From JANJUB01 sp031386985 (GTDB lineage Bacteria > Armatimonadota > Fimbriimonadia > Fimbriimonadales > Fimbriimonadaceae), in the NCBI GenBank assembly GCA_031386985.1, contig JANNCV010000014.1:1-64000 (forward strand): a stretch of 64,000 bases of DNA. The letters are read 5' to 3'. The notes beneath the pieces are model-generated. The model saw only the letters and a program-made list of their open reading frames with translations. It had not been told where the DNA came from and did not search any database. Both the position numbers and the translations under genes were made by a program. This document shows, piece after piece, positions 25,139 to 34,042 of this stretch (its first letter is position 1; the number at the start of each line of letters is the position of its first letter).

Positions 25139-26929
25139 ATGAGTCGGCAGAATTTTCGAATAACATCTATCACTTCCTTATGCGTTTTGGCGGCAATTTC
25201 GGCCGCTCAAGGCGCGGGAAAGATCACCGAAATCGTGATCAACGGAAACAAGAACATCAATAAAGAGGCAATCCTTGGGACAATGCGAACCAAGATTGAT
25301 TCTGTTTACGACGATAAACAGTTAACCCGTGACCGAGACTCGATCCTGGGAATGGGCTTTTTCAAGGCGGCCGATGTTAGACCAAGCTTGATTGACGGTA
25401 ACAATTGGCGCGTGATCGTTGATGTCGCGGAGTTCGACCTTGTGAAGGAAATTCGCATTGTTGGCAATACTGTGGTTGCGACCGAAGATATCCTGAAACT
25501 CGTTCAGATGGAGGTCGGCAAGGTTTTTAACCTTAAGAGCCAAAAGCCAACCGCCGAAGCCATCCGAAAATTTTACGTTGAAAAAGGCTATTTAGTTGGG
25601 ATTCCACAACTTGAGCCTCTCGAGGATTCGCCCGGGACGATCAGCATCGTCATCCAAGAGTTAAAAGTTGGCACGGTTACGGTAACGGGAAACGTGCGAA
25701 CTCGTCCAATTGTATTTTCCCGCATGATCAAAACTAAGCCGGGCGATGTTTACAACGATCCCAAGTGGATTGAGGACCTTCAAAGACTCTTTTCAACGCA
25801 GTGGTTTGAGAAGATAACCCCTACCGAAAAGCTTTCTGAAAATGAAAGCACGGTGGACCTTGCGATTGACATCAAAGAGGCCCGGACTGGAAATATTGTT
25901 TTTGGCGCGACTATGGACCCGCGTGCGAGTTTTGGTGGAATGCTGCGTCTCTCGGAAAACAACTTTCGCGGCACCGGTCAAACGATAGATATTGAATACA
26001 ACCAAGCCGTTACAACTGGCGGTGGCCCTTCCGTTAATCTCGGCTTCAGCAATCCATTTATGGATGCGCGTGGTACTTCTTTCAACGTTTCGCTTTACTC
26101 GCGTGTCATCAACCGCTTTGGCAGTAGCTTGACGAACTCTTCTTCGACGGGGGATACCTATACCGAGCGTCGAACGGGCATTTCGGCGGGAATGGGTCGG
26201 CCGGTAGGTTCGAAAGCCAGTTACAGCATTGGAGCGAGGTTCGAGGGGATCAAGACAACTGATCTTAACATCGCAAATCCGCAGAGTTTTGTGCGTCAAG
26301 ATGGGACCATGTTCATGGCCCAATTTGGCTACATTCGCAATAATCGCGACCTTGATATTGACCCCTCGCGCGGCGATTGGCTAAGTTTGTTGATCGAGCC
26401 TGGATTTGCGAACATCACCGAAATCGGAGGCGCGCTCACCGATCCGAATGCGCTTGGCCCGAATAACTTTGTGAGGAGCACGGTTGAATACAAATCTTAT
26501 TTGACATCGCAACCTCGCCGAACCGCGAAGGATTTCGATGCCTCTCGTCGAGTTCTCGCTTTTCGCGCGAAGTTTGGCACGATCACTGGTAAGGTGCCGT
26601 TTTACGAGCAGTTCTTTGCTGGTGGCTCGGATACGGTTCGGGGGTATTCGGACGACCAGTTTTGGGGAAGGCAGACCATGTTGTTGACTGCAGAATATCG
26701 CCATCCGATTCAAAAGTCGTTCAACATCATTCCGTTCGTAGATTACGGCGGAGCTTGGGGCGGATTTGGCACAGTGAATGGCCTGACCCAATCCGACAAG
26801 TTCAAACTCCACTTGGGTTTTGGCCTTGGATTTAGCTTCAAGACTCCTCTGGGTCCGATTCGACTAGATTTCGGATTCAATGAAAATGGAAAAACGCGGA
26901 CGCACTTCCTCATTGGAACGTCTTTCTAA
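25139..26929 (+). CDS. bamA: Outer-membrane assembly factor BamA (Omp85)
   Basis: 596 residues from ATG 25139, which has AGGGG upstream; GTG 25118 would add seven residues. A signal peptide (CVLAAISAAQG) is followed by about three POTRA domains, with IVINGNKNINKEAIL, IRIVGNTVVATEDIL and VTVTGNVRTRPIVF marking their starts. The C-terminal half is the Omp85 barrel, with GGSDTVRGYSDDQFWG (the VRGY/F substrate-exit loop) and a final Phe. It is shorter than the five-POTRA E. coli protein. It inserts beta-barrel proteins into the outer membrane. The hexamer TAAACT ends 6 nt before GTG 25118. Downstream come Skp-like and lpx genes, the classical order. Confidence 0.95.
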   Translation: MSRQNFRITSITSLCVLAAISAAQGAGKITEIVINGNKNINKEAILGTMRTKIDSVYDDKQLTRDRDSILGMGFFKAADVRPSLIDGNNWRVIVDVAEFDLVKEIRIVGNTVVATEDILKLVQMEVGKVFNLKSQKPTAEAIRKFYVEKGYLVGIPQLEPLEDSPGTISIVIQELKVGTVTVTGNVRTRPIVFSRMIKTKPGDVYNDPKWIEDLQRLFSTQWFEKITPTEKLSENESTVDLAIDIKEARTGNIVFGATMDPRASFGGMLRLSENNFRGTGQTIDIEYNQAVTTGGGPSVNLGFSNPFMDARGTSFNVSLYSRVINRFGSSLTNSSSTGDTYTERRTGISAGMGRPVGSKASYSIGARFEGIKTTDLNIANPQSFVRQDGTMFMAQFGYIRNNRDLDIDPSRGDWLSLLIEPGFANITEIGGALTDPNALGPNNFVRSTVEYKSYLTSQPRRTAKDFDASRRVLAFRAKFGTITGKVPFYEQFFAGGSDTVRGYSDDQFWGRQTMLLTAEYRHPIQKSFNIIPFVDYGGAWGGFGTVNGLTQSDKFKLHLGFGLGFSFKTPLGPIRLDFGFNENGKTRTHFLIGTSF

Positions 26930-26943
26930 CTAGGAAACAAAGT

Positions 26944-27579
26944 ATGACCATAAAAATAGACAAACTAGGCTGGCTGGTTGCCGCATTATTGCTCGGCGTA
27001 ATGTTGGGAACGGGATTTCAAGAGGGACCCCTAAAATTTGCCGTCGCTGACATCACCTCCGTGGTTGAGAATAGCGACTTTGGCAAGAAGAACCAAGGTG
27101 ATTTCAAGGCAATGAAAGACGCCCGCGAAGCCTTACTCGCCTTCATTGACCAGTATCGGATATTGAGCGTCCAGCAAGCTTCAGAGCTTAAACTTCTTAG
27201 CCTTAAGGTTCCCTTGACGGCCGAGGAGAAGGCAAAACTTGAGCGCATAAAGGCGGATGTAATAGCGGCAAAGAAAAAGAGCGACGAAATCGTTCAAAAA
27301 CAAAATTTGACACCGGAAGACCGAAAGCTGCTGGATGAAATGGGAAATCAAGCGGCTGCAATGGAGCAGACGGCGCAAGAATGGCTTCGGGAATTCACGA
27401 ATGAGTTGCAAGCGTGGGCCGACAGTAAGAAACTTGAAAGCTTGAATCGCGCGCGCGCCGCCGTTCAAGAAGTAGGCAAAGCTCAAGGCTTTACCCTCGT
27501 GTTTGAACTCGGAATCGCCCCTTATGGTGCAAACGATATCACCGATGCCTCCCTCAAAGCGATGAATGCTAAGAAATAA
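26944..27579 (+). CDS. OmpH/Skp-like periplasmic chaperone
   Basis: 211 residues. A membrane-targeting N-terminus (LGWLVAALLLGVMLGTGF) is followed by a beta strand (LKFAVADITSVVENSDFGKK), a long helical coiled coil of about 110 residues, and a closing strand (FTLVFELGIAPYG). This is the OmpH/Skp pattern, in which trimers hold unfolded outer-membrane proteins. It is 14 bp after bamA and overlaps the next gene by 14 bp. Confidence 0.85.
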   Translation: MTIKIDKLGWLVAALLLGVMLGTGFQEGPLKFAVADITSVVENSDFGKKNQGDFKAMKDAREALLAFIDQYRILSVQQASELKLLSLKVPLTAEEKAKLERIKADVIAAKKKSDEIVQKQNLTPEDRKLLDEMGNQAAAMEQTAQEWLREFTNELQAWADSKKLESLNRARAAVQEVGKAQGFTLVFELGIAPYGANDITDASLKAMNAKK

Positions 27580-28576
27580 CGCGTTCGGTTTTGTGATCTT
27601 ATTCGCAATGGCGGGTTGCGCCCAGACTAGGGTGCAACCCGTTTTTGTTGACCTTGACCGGATTCTGAAATCGGAAAACCAGAGGGAGGGCGTCGTAATT
27701 GCCTCGCCGCCGCCGGCCGATCACGTGAGCGGGGCCAACAAAGGTCTTCCGCAGGAGCCCATGCGCAAAATAGTAGGATCAAACACCCTAGCCCGGCGCA
27801 AGGAGATCGAAGAGCTTATCGCCTCAAATCGCAGGGACGCCGAAGCAGACTTGTCCAGTCGCCTGCGCCAGGCCTATCAGAACGAGGTCGCCTTGGCGGA
27901 ATCCGACCTCCTCACGAAACACGCAACCCTTAGCCGAGAACGCTTAGAAGTAGCACTTGGAGGGCTGCGCCCAATTTTTGATTCCTACGCCCGCAAGCGA
28001 TCCCCGAAAGTCGTTCGGCTCTCCTTGCTCGCTGGCTTTCCCGATAGCGATCCCCAGTCAACGAGGAAGCGAACTGGCGCGATGAATACAGCTCGCCTGG
28101 CCGAAGAAGCGAAGTCATTAAGGGCGGAACTCGCGGTGATTCAATCGGAGTACGAACTGGCCGCTCAGGCTTATATCTCCTCCGCCGATGTTGTCCTCTC
28201 CGAAGCGTTGATCGCAATTCGACTAGACATTGAGGCTCGGCGCGTAGCCGCCGATCAGCGGGCGAAAAAGGAAGCGACTGATCTGGTCTTGAAGCAGACT
28301 TCAACTTTGGACGACGTGGCCATGGGTCAAACCGCGATCGAATTCGCGCCTTCAAAGGCCGAAGCCCCCAAGTTTGTTGCATCCGATCCCGTTATCTTCG
28401 GTTCACCCGGTGCGTTGGGTTCATCAGATGTCAAAATGAAGAGGCGTCAGGCCCTAGTGCTTGAAGCCGAAATTTGGGCCGCAACTAACGGGTTCAAGCT
28501 TTCGGACTCTAGAACTTCACCCGAACGCACTTTGGAATTCCTCAAATGGAGACAAAAGCACCGCGCTGGACCCTAG
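27566..28576 (+). CDS. Skp-like coiled-coil lipoprotein
   Basis: 336 residues. The N-terminus FVILFAMAGC is a lipoprotein signal with Cys at residue 18. The next stretch (VQPVFVDLDRILKSENQ) looks like the first strand of an OmpH-type protein. Long Ala/Glu/Arg-rich helices follow (about residues 80-260). I infer a lipid-anchored relative or functional partner of the preceding Skp-like protein. It overlaps lpxD by 31 bp. Confidence 0.65.
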   Translation: MLRNNAFGFVILFAMAGCAQTRVQPVFVDLDRILKSENQREGVVIASPPPADHVSGANKGLPQEPMRKIVGSNTLARRKEIEELIASNRRDAEADLSSRLRQAYQNEVALAESDLLTKHATLSRERLEVALGGLRPIFDSYARKRSPKVVRLSLLAGFPDSDPQSTRKRTGAMNTARLAEEAKSLRAELAVIQSEYELAAQAYISSADVVLSEALIAIRLDIEARRVAADQRAKKEATDLVLKQTSTLDDVAMGQTAIEFAPSKAEAPKFVASDPVIFGSPGALGSSDVKMKRRQALVLEAEIWAATNGFKLSDSRTSPERTLEFLKWRQKHRAGP

Positions 28577-29574
28577 CCCTTCTTGCAGAAGCGCTAGGAG
28601 GTGACCTCACTGGTCCCGGCGATATGCCAATCGCCCGGCCCGTTTCGGCTCAGACTCCAGACCCCTTGGGTATCGCGTTCGCGGAAACCGAAGAGTATCT
28701 GGTAATCGCCGAAAACTCAGCGGTTGGAGCGTTAATTATTGGCCGAAATGATCGGGCAACAAGTAAACCAGCGATCCGAGTTGATCGCCCGCGCGAGGCG
28801 TTTTTCAAGCTACTTCACCTTGCCCAGCGGGAACGACAGGTTGTCCCCGGAATCCACGAAACGGCCATAGTATCTCCTCGCGCTACGGTTCACGAGTCCG
28901 CGGCGGTCGGTGCATACGTTGTGATTGAGGACGACGCTTTCGTCGGACCCGGCGCCTCTGTCATGCCGTTTTGCTTCGTCGGCCCAGGATGCTCCATCGG
29001 CTCTAATTCGCTGATTCACCCGCGCGTAACCTTAGTTCAGGACGTGAAGATCGGAGAGAGTTGCACGATTCATCCGGGCGTGGTTCTGGGTGCGGATGGG
29101 TTTGGATTCGTGTGGGATGGCGCGCGCCGAATCAAGGTGCCACAAGTTGGTGGTGTTGTCATCGGCAACCACGTCGAGATTGGCGCAAACACCACGATAG
29201 ACCGAGCCACGGCGGGATCAACCACGATTGGCGATGGCACCAAGCTGGACAACCTCATCCAAGTCGCCCACAACTGCCACATTGGCCAGCACACTGTAAT
29301 CGCCGCCCAATCGGGAATCGCCGGCAGTTCATCCATCGGCGATCGGTGTGAACTAGGAGGGATGACTGGCCTCAAAGATCATATCCGCGTTGGAAACGAT
29401 ATTCAGATTGGCGGGATGTCTGGCCTAGAAAAGGACCTTTCCGAACCTGGCGCTTACATTGGCCGCCCCGCTCTGCCGATTATGGATGGGCTGAGGGTGC
29501 TGAAGGCGTTCGCAAAGCTGCCGGATATTCTTTCTCGCTTGAGAGCGTTGGAGAAGAAGGCTGATAAAGAATGA
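28546..29574 (+). CDS. lpxD: UDP-3-O-acylglucosamine N-acyltransferase
   Basis: 342 residues. It adds the second acyl chain in lipid A synthesis. An N-terminal uridine-binding domain is followed by about ten left-handed beta-helix hexapeptide turns, with the catalytic-type His in QVAHNCHIGQHTVIAAQ. The characteristic GADGFGF and the C-terminal PALPIMDGLRVLKAFAKLP helix (start of the helical cap) are present. Its stop overlaps the lpxC start by ATGA. Together these genes show that the organism makes lipid A. Confidence 0.95.
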   Translation: METKAPRWTLALLAEALGGDLTGPGDMPIARPVSAQTPDPLGIAFAETEEYLVIAENSAVGALIIGRNDRATSKPAIRVDRPREAFFKLLHLAQRERQVVPGIHETAIVSPRATVHESAAVGAYVVIEDDAFVGPGASVMPFCFVGPGCSIGSNSLIHPRVTLVQDVKIGESCTIHPGVVLGADGFGFVWDGARRIKVPQVGGVVIGNHVEIGANTTIDRATAGSTTIGDGTKLDNLIQVAHNCHIGQHTVIAAQSGIAGSSSIGDRCELGGMTGLKDHIRVGNDIQIGGMSGLEKDLSEPGAYIGRPALPIMDGLRVLKAFAKLPDILSRLRALEKKADKE

Positions 29575-30374
29575 TTTTCGAGCGGCAAACCCTTGCTCGC
29601 GAGGTGAAAATCGAGGGATTCGGGTTGCACTCGGGGGAGCCGGTAACCGTGACCGTCCGCCCCAGCGACAATGGGATCGTTTTTAGGCACGGGCCCGGAA
29701 AGTGGCAAGCTGTTCCTCAGAATGTAACCGACACACGCCTTTGTACGCGTTTAGGGGATATTTCGACAATCGAGCACTTGATGAGTGCATTGGCGGGGGC
29801 CGAGATAACCGATGTGGACATCGAACTTTCTACTCCCGAGCTTCCGGCGCTAGATGGGAGCGCCAAGCCATTCCTTGAAGCAATTCTCGCAGCTGGCCGA
29901 ACCAGCATCGGAAAACAGGAACTACTCAATTTATTCACCCGCATATTTGTGCAACAAAATGATTCTAAGTTAGCGATATCAAGAGGAACCGGCCATTGGA
30001 AGTACATTTTTGAAACGGGCGAGCGGTGGCCCGGTAATCAGGAATTTGAGCTTTCTAACCTTCCAGCGCAATATGGCTCCGAAGTCTCTGGTGCCCGCAC
30101 TTTCGGTTTCGAGGAACAGATTCCGCAACTCTTGGACGCCGGGTTTGCCAAAGGGCTAAATCTAGACACCGCCCTTGTTTTGGGTGAAACGGGTTACAAG
30201 AATGAAGCCCTTTGGCTGGATGAACCCGCCCGCCATAAGCTTCTGGACGCGATCGGCGACCTCTATTTGGCCGGAGTTCCCCTGAGGTTCCTGAACGTGG
30301 TGGCAGATCGGACGGGACATACAGCTAATGTTCAAGCCGCAAACCTGCTGTTTCAAGCAGTTCATCCGACCTAG
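29571..30374 (+). CDS. lpxC: UDP-3-O-acyl-N-acetylglucosamine deacetylase
   Basis: 267 residues, slightly short for the family. It catalyses the committed, zinc-dependent step of lipid A synthesis. Conserved parts are GFGLHSGEPV at the N-terminus, STIEHLMSAL with the first zinc His, ALDGSAKPF, GARTFGFEEQIP and RHKLLDAIGDL with the second His, Asp and general acid/base region. There is no C-terminal FabZ fusion. alaS follows after 28 bp. Confidence 0.95.
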   Translation: MIFERQTLAREVKIEGFGLHSGEPVTVTVRPSDNGIVFRHGPGKWQAVPQNVTDTRLCTRLGDISTIEHLMSALAGAEITDVDIELSTPELPALDGSAKPFLEAILAAGRTSIGKQELLNLFTRIFVQQNDSKLAISRGTGHWKYIFETGERWPGNQEFELSNLPAQYGSEVSGARTFGFEEQIPQLLDAGFAKGLNLDTALVLGETGYKNEALWLDEPARHKLLDAIGDLYLAGVPLRFLNVVADRTGHTANVQAANLLFQAVHPT

Positions 30375-30402
30375 CACGGGCTGGTACCCTTATAGGAAGC
30401 CA

Positions 30403-33132
30403 ATGACCGCCCGTGAACTGCGCCAGAAATATCTGAAATTTTTCGAATCAAAGGGGCATTCGATCTATCCTTCGGGCTCATTGGTGCCTTACGACGTCAC
30501 TGGCCGCCTCGATGAATCGCTTCTTTTCAATGGCGCCGGAATGGTTCAATTCAAGCCCTACTTTAGGGGCGTAGCTCAGCCACCAAGCAAGAGACTGACG
30601 ACTTCGCAAAAGTGCGTGCGAACGGGCGATATTGAAACCGTTGGCAACCTAACCCATTTAACATTCTTCGAAATGCTCGGCAACTTTTCTTTTGGGGATT
30701 ATTTCAAAAAAGTTGCGATTGACTACTCATGGGAGTTCATGACATCCTCGGAGTGGTTAGGATTGGACCCGAAGCGACTCAGTTTCACCGTTTTTGAAGA
30801 GGATGATGAGGCCTTCGAGCAATGGTGTGTTCACCTTAATGCCGCCGGTCTTGATCCTCGAACAAGAGTCTTTAGGTTGGGTGAAGAAACCAATTACTGG
30901 CCGGCTGGTGCCTTCTCAAATGGCCCTCCCGGACCCTGCGGCCCGAACTCTGAGATGTTCTATTGGACGTCAAACGATGTTCCGCCGCCTTCTGGGGACT
31001 ACACATCCGAAGATTGGCAAAGGGACGATGAGGCCAAGAACTGGCTCGAGATTTGGAACGACGTATTCATCCAATACGAATGGAAAGGCACCCTTAAGAA
31101 CCCCGAGCGACCGGGCGAGGGTTACTCCAAGGAAGGGATGCCTAACCTGCCTTTCCAGAGCATTGACACGGGCATGGGCTTAGAGCGAACCATCGCCGTG
31201 CTAAATGGTTTTGATTCGGTTTACGAAACTGACCTCTTTGAGCCTATCATCCGCCGGATCAAAGGGTTGATGTCGGGGCAAGTGGTAGGGGAAAGCGAGG
31301 CTCGGGCGATTCGGATTATCGCGGATCACATTCGCACCGCTTGCTTCTGCATAGCCGATGGCGTGATGCCGGGCAACACCGGCCGCGGCTACGTGTTAAG
31401 GCGCTTGATAAGGCGGGCGGTCCTTAAGGGCCAGCGCACCCTAGGCTTTGATGATCCCTTTTTCCATCTCGTTTTTGAGGGCGTCGTGGAGGCCATGGGC
31501 GATCATTACACCGAGCTTGTCGAACGGCAGGAAATGATCGTGGAGACCCTCCTTAATGAGGAGAGTCTGTTCCGGCGAACTGTTGAAAACGGAACAGAGA
31601 TGCTCGCCGATGAGCTGGCGAAACTCAGTCGAATCCCGAATGCCACAAGGGTTTTGGACGGGTATCTGGCATTTCGCCTGTATGATACGTTCGGGTTTCC
31701 GCTCGAAGTCACCCGTGAGCTTTGCGAAGAAGCGGGAGTAAGCGTAAATGAAGCCGCCTACGAGCAAGCCCTATTGGAAGCTCAGGAGCGGAGCCGGGGC
31801 GCCAGCGGCATGGACACAGTTTACGGCGGCGTTGAAATCGTAATCCGCTTTGATTCGAGTCCGACTCCTACACACTTTGACGGGTATGACAGTATTGAAA
31901 GTAGATCAACCATCGTGGGGGTAGTTCCCGCAAACGCGGACGGTTCCGAGATTGCGGTGGCGCTAGATCGTTCGCCGTTTTACGCTGAATCCGGCGGGCA
32001 GGTTGGCGATACCGGCCTAATTGTAGGTCAAGAATTCGAACTTGAAGTGATTGAGGTTGGGAAACAAGACGGGGTTTGGATCCATCTTTGCCGCCTCTTG
32101 AAGGGTCCAGATGAGTTTTATGGCAAGCCAGTGCGAGCGATTGTAGACGGGGCCCGACGAGCTAGAATCACGCGAAATCACACCGCAACCCACCTGTTAC
32201 ACGCCGCCCTGCGTCAAGTGTTGGGCAAGCACGTTGCCCAGAAGGGCTCCCTCGTCGAGCCGGGGCACCTGCGATTTGATTTTAGTCACGGCAAGGCGAT
32301 GTCCGCTGATGAGATATCCCAGGTAGAGCAAATTGTGAACACGCAAATTCTGAGCGGGTCACCCGTGAACGTCCACGCCGACGTTCCCATCGCACATGCT
32401 AAGGCGCTGGGGGCGATGGCCCTTTTTGGGGAGAAGTATGGAGATCTGGTGAGAGTTGTCGAAATCCCCGGCTTTTCCACCGAGCTTTGCGGCGGCATTC
32501 ATGTTCGAAATACGGGTCAGATCGGGTTGTTCAAAATCACAAGCGAGTCATCGGCGGCCAGCGGTGTCCGCCGCATTGAGGCTATAAGCGGAGAAGGAGC
32601 CTATGAGGCCATGGTCCATCAATATGAGGTCATTCGCGAAGCCTCGTCACTGCTCAAGTCAACTCCGGGGCAACTGGTTTCTGCCGTTGAACGATTGAGC
32701 GATGAGCTTAAGGACGAACGGCGTAAGCTTGAGAAGCTTCAAGCAAAAATGGTGAGCGGTAGCTCGCAAAGCTCATCCGGCAATGTTCAAACCGTCGGCC
32801 CGTTTGAAGTTTGGACAGCCTCGTTTGAAGATGTGGATCAGAAGATAGCGGCAAATGGTGTGGACCAGGCGGTGCACTCGAATCCGAAGATCGTGGCCCT
32901 AGCGGCGGTCGTGAATGAAGGAAAAGTTGTCTTCATTTGCAAGATTGGGGCCGAGGCTTTGGCCAATGGCGCTCATGCGGGCAACATCGTGCGAGAAGTC
33001 TCAAAAATCGCGGGTGGTGGAGGCGGAGGGCGGCCAGATTTTGCCACTGCCGGTGGTCGCGATCCCGGTAAGGTTAGCGAAGCCCTTGCTATTTTGCCGT
33101 CTTTGCTCGGACCGGCTAACCTTCGCGCATGA
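30403..33132 (+). CDS. alaS: Alanyl-tRNA synthetase
   Basis: 909 residues from ATG 30403 (AGGAAG upstream). The longer frame from 30328 would overlap lpxC and lacks the standard N-terminus (TARELRQKYLKFFESKGH). Class II catalytic motifs are present (FNGAGMVQFKPYF, LTFFEMLGNFSFGDYFK, GMGLERT). The editing domain has HTATHLLHAAL and CGGIHVRNTG zinc ligands, and the C-Ala domain ends with GGGGGGRPDFATAGG. It charges tRNA-Ala and edits Ser/Gly. It is terminated by the hairpin at 33136-33164. Confidence 0.97.
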   Translation: MTARELRQKYLKFFESKGHSIYPSGSLVPYDVTGRLDESLLFNGAGMVQFKPYFRGVAQPPSKRLTTSQKCVRTGDIETVGNLTHLTFFEMLGNFSFGDYFKKVAIDYSWEFMTSSEWLGLDPKRLSFTVFEEDDEAFEQWCVHLNAAGLDPRTRVFRLGEETNYWPAGAFSNGPPGPCGPNSEMFYWTSNDVPPPSGDYTSEDWQRDDEAKNWLEIWNDVFIQYEWKGTLKNPERPGEGYSKEGMPNLPFQSIDTGMGLERTIAVLNGFDSVYETDLFEPIIRRIKGLMSGQVVGESEARAIRIIADHIRTACFCIADGVMPGNTGRGYVLRRLIRRAVLKGQRTLGFDDPFFHLVFEGVVEAMGDHYTELVERQEMIVETLLNEESLFRRTVENGTEMLADELAKLSRIPNATRVLDGYLAFRLYDTFGFPLEVTRELCEEAGVSVNEAAYEQALLEAQERSRGASGMDTVYGGVEIVIRFDSSPTPTHFDGYDSIESRSTIVGVVPANADGSEIAVALDRSPFYAESGGQVGDTGLIVGQEFELEVIEVGKQDGVWIHLCRLLKGPDEFYGKPVRAIVDGARRARITRNHTATHLLHAALRQVLGKHVAQKGSLVEPGHLRFDFSHGKAMSADEISQVEQIVNTQILSGSPVNVHADVPIAHAKALGAMALFGEKYGDLVRVVEIPGFSTELCGGIHVRNTGQIGLFKITSESSAASGVRRIEAISGEGAYEAMVHQYEVIREASSLLKSTPGQLVSAVERLSDELKDERRKLEKLQAKMVSGSSQSSSGNVQTVGPFEVWTASFEDVDQKIAANGVDQAVHSNPKIVALAAVVNEGKVVFICKIGAEALANGAHAGNIVREVSKIAGGGGGGRPDFATAGGRDPGKVSEALAILPSLLGPANLRA

Positions 33133-33135
33133 AAA

Positions 33136-33164
33136 AACCCTGTCACCATTGGGGTGACAGGGTT
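33136..33164. terminator. Bidirectional terminator between alaS and the PEP-CTERM gene
   Basis: AACCCTGTCACC at 33136-33147 and GGTGACAGGGTT at 33153-33164 form a perfect 12-bp stem with a 5-nt loop. A T6 tract follows on the plus strand (33171-33176), and an A-run before the stem gives a U-tract for minus-strand transcripts. It serves both convergent genes. Confidence 0.93.
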
Positions 33165-33188
33165 ATTCACTTTTTTGCTTTCGCAGAT

Positions 33189-33884
33189 TTACTTGCGTCG
33201 GCGTCGGAGGAGAGCAGCTACGCCAAGGCCAAGAGCGGCCATGGTTGCAGGCTCAGGAACCGCTTGTGTGTAAACAACGTCATCAATACCGATGAAGTCG
33301 CTGTTAGCACCAGCCGGGCCAGCGTTAGGCACGTTGTAGTTGAACGCGAAGCGACCCGTACCAGCGTGTGCGGCAGTAAGCGTAACACTGAACTGAGTGT
33401 ATGTGCTCGGGTAACCAGCCGTTGTAAGCCCGTTGTTAACGGTCAACAGCGTTTGCGTGAACGCCGCAACGCTTGTACTGGCTCCGCTCGTGCTGAGCTT
33501 CAGCATAAGACGGTCTGGGAAAACGGGTGCCGCTACGGTTCGCGTAAAGAAGCTGATCGTGTCGCCCGCCGAGAACGTTCGAACCATACTCATGAAGTAG
33601 TTGTCAATCGGATTTGAGCCCGTCGAGTTGTTGAAGTTAGCATTGAGCTGACCGGTACCGCTATTAGGGGCGAAAACCGTATTGTTGGTGAACCAGCCGG
33701 TCAGTCCCTGGGGTGAGCTGTTATTGAAAGCGAACCACGTTCCAGATGCAAGTGCAACCGAAGTGCCAGCGCCATTACCGTTGGTAGTACCAGTGAGACC
33801 GGGGTTAAAGCCCTCTGAGAAGCTTTGTGCGTTCGCGGCAACAACTGCACCAGCGAGTAAAGCAAATGTGAGAATATTTTTCAT
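33189..33884 (-). CDS. PEP-CTERM sorted secreted protein
   Basis: 231 residues from ATG 33884; GGAGG lies about 14 nt upstream in the leader. The longer TTG start at 33905 would translate the ribosome-binding site, so I reject it. A signal peptide (MKNILTFALLAGAVVAANAQ) is followed by a Ser/Thr/Asn/Gly-rich beta domain resembling choice-of-anchor J proteins (SEGFNPGL, W..N.S). The end is a PEP-CTERM signal: VPEPATMA, a hydrophobic helix, then LLRRRRK. Such proteins are recognised by an exosortase and exported to the surface or matrix. No exosortase gene is in the window. Promoter and leader hairpin are annotated separately. Confidence 0.9.
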   Translation of the reverse strand: MKNILTFALLAGAVVAANAQSFSEGFNPGLTGTTNGNGAGTSVALASGTWFAFNNSSPQGLTGWFTNNTVFAPNSGTGQLNANFNNSTGSNPIDNYFMSMVRTFSAGDTISFFTRTVAAPVFPDRLMLKLSTSGASTSVAAFTQTLLTVNNGLTTAGYPSTYTQFSVTLTAAHAGTGRFAFNYNVPNAGPAGANSDFIGIDDVVYTQAVPEPATMAALGLGVAALLRRRRK

Positions 33885-33918
33885 GTTTATTTGTGAGTCC
33901 TCCAAAAAAGTGAGACGG

Positions 33919-33936
33919 CCCTGAAACTAATCAGGG
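33919..33936 (-). promoter_or_regulatory. 5' leader hairpin of the PEP-CTERM mRNA
   Basis: CCCTGA at 33919-33924 and TCAGGG at 33931-33936 pair around a 6-nt loop. It starts about 2-3 nt after the predicted transcription start, so the mRNA would begin with a hairpin, a known way to protect a 5' end from RNases. Confidence 0.5.
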
Positions 33937-33945
33937 TTGCCTTAT

Positions 33946-33974
33946 ATGATAGCGGAAAACACGCCGAACCGCAA
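33946..33974 (-). promoter_or_regulatory. Promoter of the PEP-CTERM gene
   Basis: On the minus strand, -35 TTGCGG (33969-33974), a 17-bp spacer and -10 TATCAT (33946-33951). The predicted start is near 33939, giving a leader of about 55 nt. Confidence 0.55.
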
Positions 33975-34042
33975 GCCCAAAACCCCAAATGAACTTAAAC
34001 CTAGCATAGTTACCAGTAAAAACCCGACGCTTTTGTGGATTA

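Noticed and set aside
33129..33617. 162-codon plus-strand frame over the PEP-CTERM gene
   Set aside because: It begins in the terminator and is antisense to a well-supported secreted protein with signal peptide and sorting signal.
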